A DNA stretch of 44,267 nt from Pseudomonas sp. PB101 (lineage in GTDB: Bacteria > Pseudomonadota > Gammaproteobacteria > Pseudomonadales > Pseudomonadaceae): the NCBI RefSeq assembly GCF_009764265.1, contig NZ_RWIR01000039.1:1-44267 (forward strand), written 5' to 3'. How positions within the stretch are numbered: position 1 is the stretch's first letter; every line of letters begins with the position of its first letter. The translations under genes and the position numbers were made by a program. The notes beneath the pieces were generated by a model. That model did no database searches. It was given only the letters and a program-made list of their open reading frames with translations, and was not told the origin of the DNA. Below are positions 17,315 to 25,211 of the stretch, one piece after another.

Positions 17315-17749
17315 TCAGCACTCACATCCGATCGCAGCATTCACCGGGCGCTGCTCGGTGACACTCAACTCAAACCCTTCATCCAGCCAGCCGGTCACGC
17401 CGCCGATCATCTCCTTGACCGGATAACCCAGGGCCGCCAGTTTCACTGCCGCCTTGTTCGCGCCGTTGCAATGTGGCCCGGCGCAATAGACCACGAACAG
17501 GCTGTTTTTCGGATAACCGGCCAGACCTTCGGCGGTCAGCAAACGCCCTGGGATGTTGAGCGCTCCCGGCACATGACCGCGCTCGAACGCCAGCGGGCCA
17601 CGCACATCCAGCAGGACGAAATCGACTTCACCACTCTGCTGGCTGGCGTGGACGTCGGAACAATCGGTTTCGAACGTCAGGCGGTTGCTGAAATGCATCA
17701 GGGCAATGGCCGATGGGGCGGCGGGAATTTCGCGAACCAGACTGGTCAT
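17315..17749 (-). CDS. Rhodanese-like domain protein
   Basis: A 144-residue single rhodanese domain (about 30-135) with the active-site loop VVYCAGPHCNGA (C about 87). LLDVRGPLAFERGHVPGALNIP is the canonical N-terminal rhodanese motif. It probably handles sulfane sulfur in the cytoplasm. The start at 17749 has GGAG about 9 bases upstream; the frame stays open to 17944 but overlaps the divergent regulator. It is divergent from the FtrA-type regulator across 101 bases, a pairing I recall from other Pseudomonas, and is likely under its control. Confidence 0.9.
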   Translation of the reverse strand: MTSLVREIPAAPSAIALMHFSNRLTFETDCSDVHASQQSGEVDFVLLDVRGPLAFERGHVPGALNIPGRLLTAEGLAGYPKNSLFVVYCAGPHCNGANKAAVKLAALGYPVKEMIGGVTGWLDEGFELSVTEQRPVNAAIGCEC

Positions 17750-17850
17750 GCTGTGTACTCCAAGGTATCGGTGGGTGTAGGAAGACTTTATCCGCCAGCC
17801 ACTTGCGGCTAAAGTGGCGCACAAGACACTCACCGGGAACTTTCCGCCAA

Positions 17851-18825
17851 ATGCAGCCCACACCAGGCACCGTCGCGATTCTGGCCTACGACGGCCTCTG
17901 TACGTTCGAGTTCGGCATTGCCGTGGAGATCTTCGGCCTGCCACGCCCCGAGTTCGATTTCCCGTGGTACGAGCATCGTATCGTCGCCGTCGATCAAGGC
18001 CCGATGCGCGCCATGGGCGGCATCCAGGTACTGGCCGACGGCGGCATGGAATTGCTCGCCGATGCCCGCACCATCATCATTCCCGGCTGGCGCGACCGCA
18101 GCGCCACGGTGCCGGCAGAACTGATCGCCGCCCTGCGCCAGGCCCATGCGCGGGGCGCGCGGTTGCTGTCGATCTGCTCCGGTGTTTTCGTCCTCGCCGC
18201 CACCGGCTTGCTCGACGGGCGCGGTGCGACCACGCACTGGCGCTACACCTCGGAACTGGCCGAGCGGTTTCCCGGGATCCTGGTGGACCCGGACGTGCTG
18301 TATGTCGATTCCGGCCAATTGATCACCTCCGCCGGCAGCGCGGCCGGCATCGATGCCTGCCTGCATCTGGTGGCGCGGGATTTCGGTACGCAGGTGGCCA
18401 ATTGTGTGGCCCGGCGCCTGGTCATGTCACCGCAACGCAGCGGAGGCCAGGCGCAGTTCATTCCGACGCCGGTCAGCCCCACACCGCGCAGCGATCTGTC
18501 GCGCGTCATGCAGTGGGCACGCGAGCGTTTGCACGAACCGCTGGAGGTGCGCGACCTGGCCAGCGAAGCCGCCATGAGCGAACGCACCTTCCTGCGCCGC
18601 TTCAGCGAAGCCAGCGGACAGTCACCGAAAACCTGGTTGCAACACGAACGTTTGGGCCGCGCACGTGAACTGCTGGAAAGCAGCGACCAGAACACCGAGC
18701 AGATTGCCGAACGTTGCGGTTATCGCTCGGTGGAAAGCTTCCGGGTGGCGTTTCGCACGGTGGTCGGGGTGCCGCCTTCGGTGTATCGGGAGCGGTTCGG
18801 GCGTGGTGCCCCTGCTGGTTTTTGA
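17851..18825 (+). CDS. ftrA: GlxA/FtrA-type AraC-family transcriptional regulator
   Basis: A 324-residue regulator with an N-terminal DJ-1/PfpI-like domain (about 5-190; nucleophile-elbow-like SICSGVFVLAATGLLDGR with C about 110, followed by ATTHW) and a C-terminal AraC double helix-turn-helix (about 225-315; LEVRDLASEAAMSERTFLRRF, then QIAERCGYRSVESFRVAFR). Such regulators sense metabolites through the PfpI-like domain, which is normally non-catalytic. The ATG at 17851 lacks a strong ribosome site but fits the family N-terminus. Divergent from the rhodanese gene, which it probably controls. Confidence 0.88.
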   Translation: MQPTPGTVAILAYDGLCTFEFGIAVEIFGLPRPEFDFPWYEHRIVAVDQGPMRAMGGIQVLADGGMELLADARTIIIPGWRDRSATVPAELIAALRQAHARGARLLSICSGVFVLAATGLLDGRGATTHWRYTSELAERFPGILVDPDVLYVDSGQLITSAGSAAGIDACLHLVARDFGTQVANCVARRLVMSPQRSGGQAQFIPTPVSPTPRSDLSRVMQWARERLHEPLEVRDLASEAAMSERTFLRRFSEASGQSPKTWLQHERLGRARELLESSDQNTEQIAERCGYRSVESFRVAFRTVVGVPPSVYRERFGRGAPAGF

Positions 18826-18843
18826 GGCGCTCTCGAGGGCCTC

Positions 18844-18906
18844 TTCGCTGGCAAGCCAGCTCCCACAGGGTTCGCGTAAGTCCTGTGGGAGCTGGCTTGC
18901 CAGCGA
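18844..18906. repeat. REP pair, tail-to-tail
   Basis: Arms TTCGCTGGCAAGCCAGCTCC... (18844-18869) and the inverse (18882-18906), 12 bases apart, between the convergent ftrA and cobF genes. Confidence 0.9.
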
Positions 18907-18931
18907 TGGCGTCAGCCCGGTCACCGATTGA

Positions 18932-19687
18932 TCACGGCTTGCGCAATAGATAGGTATCCATGATCCAGCCATTGGCCAGCCGCGCCGCCTTGCGCACCCG
19001 TTCGATGTCATCCGCCACATCCCTGAGCTTGCCGCTGATGAGGATTTCATCCGCCGTCCCCAGGTAGGCCCCCCAGTAAATCTCGGTGTCCTGATCCACC
19101 ACCTGACGGTAGGCATCCTGCGCATCGAGCATCACCACCAGGCTGTCGGCATCGCTCACCTGCCCCGCCGCCAGACGCCGGCCCGTGGTGATTTCAACGG
19201 AACGGCCGATCTGGTTGAGCGGCACCTTGTGTTGTGCCGCCAAGGCCTGGACGCAGGTAATGCCGGGGATGACCTCGAACTCGAACGCGCAGGCGCCCGA
19301 GGCCTGGATCGCCTGAAGAATGCGAAGGGTGCTGTCGTACAGCGCGGGGTCGCCCCATACCAGAAAACCACCACACTGGCCGTCGGACAGTTCCTCGTTG
19401 ATCAGCCGTTCGAAGGTCTGCTGCCTGGCCAGGTTCAAGTCGTCGACACTGCTCCTGTAGTCCACCTCACCGCGCTCGCGCTCCGGGCTGTGGGCTTCGA
19501 CAAAACGGTAAGCGGGGTCGGTGATGTAGCGTTCGCAGATTTCGCGCCGCAGTTCGATGAGCTTGTCCTTGCTCTCGCCCTTGTCCATGAGAAAAAACAC
19601 GTCGACCCGATTCAGCGCCTTCACCGCTTGCATCGTGATGTAGTCGGGATTGCCGGCACCGATGCCGATGACCAGGAGTTTTTTCAT
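18932..19687 (-). CDS. cobF: Precorrin-6A synthase (deacetylating)
   Basis: A 251-residue tetrapyrrole methylase-fold enzyme. The N-terminal IGIGAGNPDYITMQAVKALNRVDVFF and GGFLVWGDPALYDSTLRIL match the SAM-binding loops of cobalamin methylases, and EVIPGITCVQALAAQHKVPLNQIG is characteristic. CobF methylates C-1 of precorrin-5 and releases acetate in aerobic B12 synthesis. The ATG at 19687 overlaps the TGA of the upstream phosphatase by one base (TGATG), so they are coupled; a GTG one codon earlier is an alternative. No other cob gene and no cobalamin riboswitch is seen in the window. Confidence 0.92.
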   Translation of the reverse strand: MKKLLVIGIGAGNPDYITMQAVKALNRVDVFFLMDKGESKDKLIELRREICERYITDPAYRFVEAHSPERERGEVDYRSSVDDLNLARQQTFERLINEELSDGQCGGFLVWGDPALYDSTLRILQAIQASGACAFEFEVIPGITCVQALAAQHKVPLNQIGRSVEITTGRRLAAGQVSDADSLVVMLDAQDAYRQVVDQDTEIYWGAYLGTADEILISGKLRDVADDIERVRKAARLANGWIMDTYLLRKP

Positions 19688-20259
19688 CACAGCGGCTCCT
19701 CAAAGTCGGTGCCCGGCAAGCGCAGCCGCCAGCGGCCATGGAAACTCAACTCGACCGTTGCCAGGGGCTCGACGTCGATCAGGCTGGACGATGCGCCCTG
19801 CAACACGTGCGTCAGCGCGGCACGGATGACAAAGGGATGGGTGATGGCAACGATGTGCCCCGGCTGCAACGTTGTCAGCCACGCGCCCAGCCGTTCCTCG
19901 AGTTGCAGCACCGACTCGCCACCGTGGGGTGCCGAAGCCGGATCCGCCATCCAATGCTGGAGCTCCTCGGCCTGGGTCTTTTGCAGCTCGTTGATGCGCA
20001 CACCGGCCCATCGTCCGAAGTCGCAGTCCTTCAGCGCATCGACAATCTGCGGCGCGCTGCCGAACAGTTCGGCGGTTTGCCGGGTGCGCAACTCCGGACC
20101 ACAAACAAGCCGGGGAGTCCCCTTGAACTGCTTGCAACGGGAAAGCCTGTGCGCTTGCCAATCCATTTCCAGAGGTTCGTCCAAGGCAAATCGCGCCAAT
20201 TTCCAGGCGACGGTTCGAGCGTGGCAAATCAGGGTTAAACGGGTCGCCTGCACCGGCAA
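19687..20259 (-). CDS. CobC-like histidine phosphatase with altered RHG motif
   Basis: A 190-residue histidine-phosphatase fold. The usual N-terminal LxxxRHGET is here LTLICHARTVA: the histidine stays but the arginine is Cys and the glycine Ala. Other elements are intact: PELRTRQTAELFG (second Arg), DCDFGRWAG (the CobC-like motif), HGGESV and the second histidine in AITHPFVIRAAL. The resemblance to alpha-ribazole phosphatase and the stop-start overlap with cobF point to cobalamin synthesis, but the changed active site makes phosphatase activity uncertain. The conserved look of the rest argues against a decaying gene. Confidence 0.82.
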   Translation of the reverse strand: MPVQATRLTLICHARTVAWKLARFALDEPLEMDWQAHRLSRCKQFKGTPRLVCGPELRTRQTAELFGSAPQIVDALKDCDFGRWAGVRINELQKTQAEELQHWMADPASAPHGGESVLQLEERLGAWLTTLQPGHIVAITHPFVIRAALTHVLQGASSSLIDVEPLATVELSFHGRWRLRLPGTDFEEPL

Positions 20260-20786
20260 TCACTCTATGAATGGAAAGGAACGACAGCGTCAGGTGAACG
20301 CCATGACGCAATTGTGCCGCAAGAAAGCAGGGTCCGGGGGCGTTTAGTTTCCCGGTAGATTTTCTGATATCGCTGACGGCAAACCGGGCAATGACCTACA
20401 CGCTTTTGCGAGATCGGCGTAGGCCCTTTCCATAGACCTTTCGCCCCATTTTTGGGCACGTCCCAAGCTCGCAAAAATTAACTAGACAGGCAGTGCGCGA
20501 TAATTAAATACTTCTTTCAACGGATTGTTGAAGCATGTACCACACTCATCCAGCAGGAGCCCGGATGCCCTTTCCCCAACACCCGATCAATGCACCTGGC
20601 CAGGCATCGCCTTCGGCCGAACCGTCCGCTCCCCGTTTAATGCGGTCCAGCACAAGCAGCATCTGAATAGAAAAAGAGTGGCGCCTGGCAACGATCAGAC
20701 GACCACCGATTCATGTGTGGAAAAAACCGACAGTGATAGTCAGGTTCGGCACAAAACGCCGGATCGTTTGATACAGGAGTGTCTCC
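20260..20786. other. 527-base gap without a confident gene
   Basis: The gap separates the divergent cobF/phosphatase and aruF-like operons. Near 20395-20423 CCTAC and GTAGG enclose a CGC-TTTT-GCG hairpin (20401-20410), and GCCC/GGGC pair around 20443-20457. A minus-strand frame (20265-20474) would encode a short CPVC-containing peptide from a TTG codon without ribosome site; I do not call it. A stretch at about 20470-20520 is AT-rich and could be promoter DNA. No cobalamin riboswitch was recognised. Confidence 0.4.
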
Positions 20787-21803
20787 ATGCTGGTCTTGCG
20801 TCCAGTCGAGTCAGCCGACCTGCCCCAGTTGCAGAAGCTCGCTCGTGAAAGCCTCGTGGGCGTCACCTCCCTGCCCGACGACAGCGAACGGTTGCGCGAA
20901 AAGATCCTCGATTCCCGAGCCTCGTTCGAGAAGAACGTCGAGGCCCATGGCCCGGAAAACTATTTTTTTGTGCTCGAAGACCTGACCACGCAACAACTGG
21001 TCGGATGTTCGGAGATCCTCGCCACGGCCGGGCACAGCGAGCCGTTCTACAGCCTGCGCAACCGCCACTTCACCAGTGCCTCCAGGGAACTGAACATCGA
21101 GCACGGTGTACCGGCCTTGTCGTTGTGCCACGACCTCAACGGCCATACCCTGCTGCGCGGTTTCCATATCGATGCCGCGCATGTACGCAGCGCGCATTCC
21201 GAACTGCTGTCGCGGGCGCGCCTGTTGTTCATCGCCGCCCACGCCCGGCGCTTCTCCGAAACACTGATCACCGAGATCGTCGGTTACAGCAGTGACGAAG
21301 GCCACTCACCCTTTTGGGATGCCGTGGGCAAGCATTTCTTCGACCTGCCCTACGTCGAGGCCGAACGGTTGTGTGGCCTGCAGAGCCGCACCTTTCTCGC
21401 CGAACTGATGCCGCAGTATCCGATCTACGTGCCGATGCTGCCGCAGGCGGCACAGGACTGCATCGGCAGCATCCATCCCGACGGCCAGGAAGCCTTCGAC
21501 ATCCTTGAACGTGAAGGCTTCGAAACCAACAGCTACATCGACCTGTTCGATGGCGGGCCGACGCTGTATGCACGCACATCGGCCATTCGTTCAATCGCCC
21601 ACAGCCAGTGCGCCGTCACGCGCACTGGCGCGGTGATCGATGCCCGGGGCAGCTATCTGGTGAGCAACGAGTGCCTGGAGGATTATCGGGCCATCGTCGC
21701 CGATCTTGATTACATCGCCGGGCAACCGGTGACCCTGGACGCAGTCATGTGCAAGGCGCTGAAGGTCACCGAAGGCAGCCCGATCAGGCTGATCGCTCTG
21801 TGA
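20787..21803 (+). CDS. aruF: Arginine/ornithine N-succinyltransferase alpha-like subunit
   Basis: A 338-residue AstA-family protein, normal length. MLVLRPVESADLPQLQKLA and VGVTSLPDDSERLREKI begin it; SLCHDLNG, GHSPFWDAVGKHFFDLPY, FLAELMPQYPIYVPMLP and DIFDGGPTL-like FDGGPTLYART are family hallmarks. With AruG it forms the first enzyme of the arginine succinyltransferase pathway (succinyl-CoA plus arginine or ornithine). The start has CAGGAGTG upstream. It is 55 bases before the AruG-like gene. No aruC, aruD, aruB or aruE is present, and the sequence differs clearly from what I recall of canonical AruF, so this is probably a second, divergent copy. Confidence 0.88.
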   Translation: MLVLRPVESADLPQLQKLARESLVGVTSLPDDSERLREKILDSRASFEKNVEAHGPENYFFVLEDLTTQQLVGCSEILATAGHSEPFYSLRNRHFTSASRELNIEHGVPALSLCHDLNGHTLLRGFHIDAAHVRSAHSELLSRARLLFIAAHARRFSETLITEIVGYSSDEGHSPFWDAVGKHFFDLPYVEAERLCGLQSRTFLAELMPQYPIYVPMLPQAAQDCIGSIHPDGQEAFDILEREGFETNSYIDLFDGGPTLYARTSAIRSIAHSQCAVTRTGAVIDARGSYLVSNECLEDYRAIVADLDYIAGQPVTLDAVMCKALKVTEGSPIRLIAL

Positions 21804-21858
21804 ATGCACGCCGCCGTCAACGCCAACGCCCGAACACGCGCGAACAAGGAACAGCCGC

Positions 21859-22893
21859 ATGATTGTCCGTCCGGTCCAGATCACCGACCTGCCCGCCTTG
21901 TTCACGCTGGCACGTCAGGCCAGTCCCGGACTCACCAGCCTGCCGGCCGACGAGGAACACCTGGCCTACCGGATCCGCTGGGCCCAACGCGCCTTCGCCG
22001 GACAGGTCGATCGGGCCGATGCCGATTATCTGTTCGTGCTCGAGGACGATGACCAGCAAGTGGTGGGCGTCAGCGCCCTCAAGGGTGGCGTCGGCCTGCG
22101 CGAGCCCTGGTACAACTACCGGGTGGGCCTGACGGTCAGCGCTTGCGCGGACCTGGGTATCCAGCGCCAGATCCAGACCCTGTTCCCGAGCAATGAATTG
22201 ACCGGGCAATCGGAAGTCTGCTCGTTGTACCTGCGCCCCGATCAGCGCCAGGGCAGCAACGGCCGTTTGCTTTCCCTCGGGCGCTTGTTGTTTGTGGCCG
22301 AGTTTACCCAGCTGTTCGGCAGCCGGCTCATTGCCGAACTGCGCGGCCGTGCCGACGAACGAGGTGGCTCGCCGTTCTGGGACAGCCTCGGCCGGCATTT
22401 TTACAAGATGGACTTTTGCCACGCCGATCACTTGTCCGGGCTGGGCAGCAAATCCTTCATCGCCGAACTGATGCCGCGCCAGCCGCTGTACACCTGCCTG
22501 CTGACCGAACAGGCGCAGGCGGTGATCGGCAAGGCCCACCCCAATACCGAACCGGCCCGGAAAATCCTCAGCGCCGAAGGTTTTGCCCATCAGGGCTACA
22601 TCGATATCTTCGACGGCGGGCCGGTCATTGAAGCCCCGGTCAGCGATATCCGCACCGTGCGCGACAGCCAGGCGCTGCTACTGGCCATTGGCTCGGCGGA
22701 CGCTGACGATCCGCTCTGGCTGATTCACAATCGCCGCCTGGAAAACTGCCGCATTACCTGTGCCCCGGCCCGACAGGTGGGCAACTGCCTGGTGGTCGAT
22801 CGCCTGACCGCCAAGCGCTTGCAGCTGCAACCCGGCGACCTGGTTCGCGCCGTGACGCTGCTCAATCGGCGGCAACAGGCCGTGGCGGCGTGA
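21859..22893 (+). CDS. aruG: Arginine/ornithine N-succinyltransferase beta-like subunit
   Basis: A 344-residue AstA-family protein. MIVRPVQITDLPALFTLARQ, LREPWYNYRVGLTVSA, GGSPFWDSLGRHFYKMDF, FIAELMPRQPLYTCLL and IDIFDGGPVIEAPV mark it as the beta (AruG) type. It presumably pairs with the preceding AruF-like subunit in a cytoplasmic heteromer. Start after AAGGAACAGCCGC. As with its partner, no other gene of the succinyltransferase pathway is next to it, so its true acyl acceptor could differ from arginine. Confidence 0.88.
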   Translation: MIVRPVQITDLPALFTLARQASPGLTSLPADEEHLAYRIRWAQRAFAGQVDRADADYLFVLEDDDQQVVGVSALKGGVGLREPWYNYRVGLTVSACADLGIQRQIQTLFPSNELTGQSEVCSLYLRPDQRQGSNGRLLSLGRLLFVAEFTQLFGSRLIAELRGRADERGGSPFWDSLGRHFYKMDFCHADHLSGLGSKSFIAELMPRQPLYTCLLTEQAQAVIGKAHPNTEPARKILSAEGFAHQGYIDIFDGGPVIEAPVSDIRTVRDSQALLLAIGSADADDPLWLIHNRRLENCRITCAPARQVGNCLVVDRLTAKRLQLQPGDLVRAVTLLNRRQQAVAA

Positions 22894-23035
22894 CCTGGCA
22901 GGTCCATTGTTGCGACGTCAATCGGCCTAACCCAGCAAATTCGTCATCATTCTCCCGCCGCGCGCGTGATAGCCTTTTATTCCTTCGGCGTTGACACTTT
23001 TGCTCAAGCCCTTCCATTCCATTGGTGGAACTCAT

Positions 23036-23905
23036 ATGTCCAGGCTTTCCCATCAAGATTTGCGCCGCAATTTTCGCCAACTGTTCGCCTCTGACGCCTG
23101 CTATCACACGGCCTCGGTGTTCGACCCGATGTCGGCGCGCATCGCCGCCGACCTGGGCTTCGAAGTCGGGATCCTTGGCGGTTCGGTCGCCTCGCTGCAG
23201 GTGCTGGGCGCTCCCGACTTTGCCCTGATCACCCTCAGCGAATTCGCCGAACAGGCCACGCGCATCGGCCGTGTCGCCCAGTTGCCGGTGATCGCCGACG
23301 CCGACCACGGCTACGGCAACGCGCTCAACGTCATGCGCACCATCGTCGAACTGGAACGCGCCGGCGTCGCCGCGCTGACCATCGAAGACACCCTTCTGCC
23401 CGCGCAGTTCGGCCGTAAATCCACCGACCTGATCACGGTCGCCGAAGGCGTCGGCAAGATCCGCGCGGCACTCGAAGCCCGCTGCGACAAGGAAATGGCG
23501 ATCATCGCCCGCACCCACGCGGGAATTCTGCCGGTGCAGGAAATCATCAGTCGCACCCGCCAATACCAGCAAGCCGGCGCCGACGGCATCTGCATGGTGG
23601 GCGTCAAGGACTTCGACCATCTGGAGCAGATCGCCGAGCACCTGAGCGTGCCACTGATGCTGGTGACCTACGGCAACCCGCTGCTGCGTGACGACAAGCG
23701 CCTGGCTGAACTGGGCGTGCGCGTGACCATCGACGGCCATGGCGCGTACTTCGCCGCGATCAAGGCGACCTACGACAGCCTGCGCGAGCAACGCCAGATC
23801 CTCACCCAGACGTCGGACCTGAGCGCGACCGAGCTGACCCACACCTACACGCAGCCGGAGGAATACATCCGCTACGCGGAAGAATTCATGAGCGTGAAGG
23901 AGTGA
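23036..23905 (+). CDS. Oxaloacetate decarboxylase of the isocitrate lyase/PEP mutase superfamily
   Basis: A 289-residue TIM-barrel enzyme. Motifs: [24 protein letters not shown], metal-binding DADHGYGN (about 88-95), IEDTLLP (about 115) and ARTHAG (about 158-163). Length and motifs match the Pseudomonas PA4872-type enzymes shown to decarboxylate oxaloacetate; methylisocitrate lyase is less likely because the lyase KKCGH-type loop is missing. The ATG at 23036 has GGTGGAA upstream; an in-frame upstream start at 22991 is not supported. It converges with the cyclase gene, three bases apart. Confidence 0.88.
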   Translation: MSRLSHQDLRRNFRQLFASDACYHTASVFDPMSARIAADLGFEVGILGGSVASLQVLGAPDFALITLSEFAEQATRIGRVAQLPVIADADHGYGNALNVMRTIVELERAGVAALTIEDTLLPAQFGRKSTDLITVAEGVGKIRAALEARCDKEMAIIARTHAGILPVQEIISRTRQYQQAGADGICMVGVKDFDHLEQIAEHLSVPLMLVTYGNPLLRDDKRLAELGVRVTIDGHGAYFAAIKATYDSLREQRQILTQTSDLSATELTHTYTQPEEYIRYAEEFMSVKE

Positions 23906-23908
23906 GGG

Positions 23909-25012
23909 TCAGGCGTCATTGATGTTGAATGTGCTGGCCCCTTCGCGGGCCAGCCCGCTCCCACAGGGTTTGCCATTGCCGCAACAGATCACCCGGTTGC
24001 GCCCGGTGGTCTTGGCTTCGTATAGCGCATGATCGGCGTCGTTGAGCCAAAGCGTCGCATCGGTGTGGGCCGGGTTGAATGAGGCCAGGCCAATGCTCAG
24101 GCTGACTTTGAGCGCCGGATTCTGCTCGTAACCCAAGGTGGCGAAGCGATCACGCAGTGCATCCATGACCACGGCGGCGCGGTTCAGGGGCAGGTCCGGC
24201 AGGATCACGCAGAACTCGTCACCGCCGTAGCGCCCTGCCACATCGGTCGCGCGCAGGTTCTGCTTGAGCATTTTGCTCAGCTGACGCAAGACGATATCGC
24301 CGGCAACATGGCCGTAGGTGTCGTTGATGGCCTTGAAATGGTCGATGTCGATCAGGGCGATCGCCCCGCCTTTCTGTTGGCGCTTGCAACGCTGGAACTC
24401 GACCTCCAGCTGGTCTTTCCAGGTGCCATGGTTGAGCAGGCCCGTCAGGCTGTCGGTGCGGCTCAGTGCCAGCAGTTCACGTTTCTGACGGCCGAGGGTA
24501 TGGGCCTGGCGAAAGCAGATCCAGCCCAGCGCCAACGGGTACAGGCACAGCAAGGGCAAACAGGCATAGAGCTGCAGCGGGCTGGTGGCGGGAATGAATG
24601 CCGGGGCGAAAAGCTGTAGACCGACACCGACGCCCAGCAATTGCGCGGCCGTCCCGGCCAACAGGAAGCGCATGCCGCCGATGGCCACGTTGTTCATGGC
24701 CATCATGGAAATGGTGGTCGCACTGGGCAGCGGATTGAAATGCATCGCGGCAATCCAGAAGCCGCCGAGAAAGGCATCGAGCAACAGATTGCGGTGTTCG
24801 GCGTGATAAGGCTTTTTCGCCCGGCGCGCCAATTGATACGCCAGGTGCGGCCAGATCAGGCCGTTGAACCACATGAATCCCCAGACCCATGGCGCCGGAT
24901 CGAGTGGATACATCGCCGCGCTCACGCACACCAATCCCAGGGCCACCCCGAGGATTCGCGATGTATAGAGCCTCTTGGCCAATGAAAATCCTTTTCCTCC
25001 CGTCTTTACCAT
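23909..25012 (-). CDS. MASE2-GGDEF diguanylate cyclase (DgcC/AdrA-like)
   Basis: A 367-residue membrane protein. The N-terminal ~170 residues form a MASE2-type sensor with several membrane segments (RILGVALGLVCVSAAMYP, FMWFNGLIWPHLAYQLA). The GGDEF domain (about 190-345) contains DSLTGLLN, DIDHFKAINDTYGH, an inhibitory RxxD site (RATD) five residues before the intact YGGDEF (about 264-269), and SIGLAS. It should make cyclic di-GMP and be product-inhibited. The last ~20 residues (KPCGSGLAREGAS...) lie beyond the domain and are the translation of a REP sequence at 23939-23968. Confidence 0.9.
   Translation of the reverse strand: MVKTGGKGFSLAKRLYTSRILGVALGLVCVSAAMYPLDPAPWVWGFMWFNGLIWPHLAYQLARRAKKPYHAEHRNLLLDAFLGGFWIAAMHFNPLPSATTISMMAMNNVAIGGMRFLLAGTAAQLLGVGVGLQLFAPAFIPATSPLQLYACLPLLCLYPLALGWICFRQAHTLGRQKRELLALSRTDSLTGLLNHGTWKDQLEVEFQRCKRQQKGGAIALIDIDHFKAINDTYGHVAGDIVLRQLSKMLKQNLRATDVAGRYGGDEFCVILPDLPLNRAAVVMDALRDRFATLGYEQNPALKVSLSIGLASFNPAHTDATLWLNDADHALYEAKTTGRNRVICCGNGKPCGSGLAREGASTFNINDA
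23939..23968. repeat. Single REP inside the end of a coding region
   Basis: CCTTCGCGGGCCAGCCCGCTCCCACAGG-type REP with a GCGGGC-CA-GCCCGC hairpin. It is unpaired and lies within the reading frame of the diguanylate cyclase, where it adds about ten residues to the C-terminus. Confidence 0.85.
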
Positions 25013-25211
25013 AGGGCCTCTGTGCCACTCGACGAAATGCGATTACAGCCTGAGCCTTTGCGTTGGAGTCTATCAGGGCGATCTTAAATAGCCATCACCG
25101 GCTGGCGGGCTGAATATCGCGACATCACGCGTGCATAAAAGCAAAAGCCTCGTCTCCAGAAACGGCTATACATGAAAGAAGGGGTTGATCGATAACCATA
25201 AGAGGAGGCCC

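Noticed and set aside
20265..20474. 69-codon minus-strand frame with CPVC motif upstream of the CobC-like gene
   Set aside because: TTG start without ribosome site and no recognised family; kept only as a note in the gap description.
20260..20786. Cobalamin riboswitch expected upstream of cobF
   Set aside because: No recognisable B12-box or surrounding helices on the minus strand leader.
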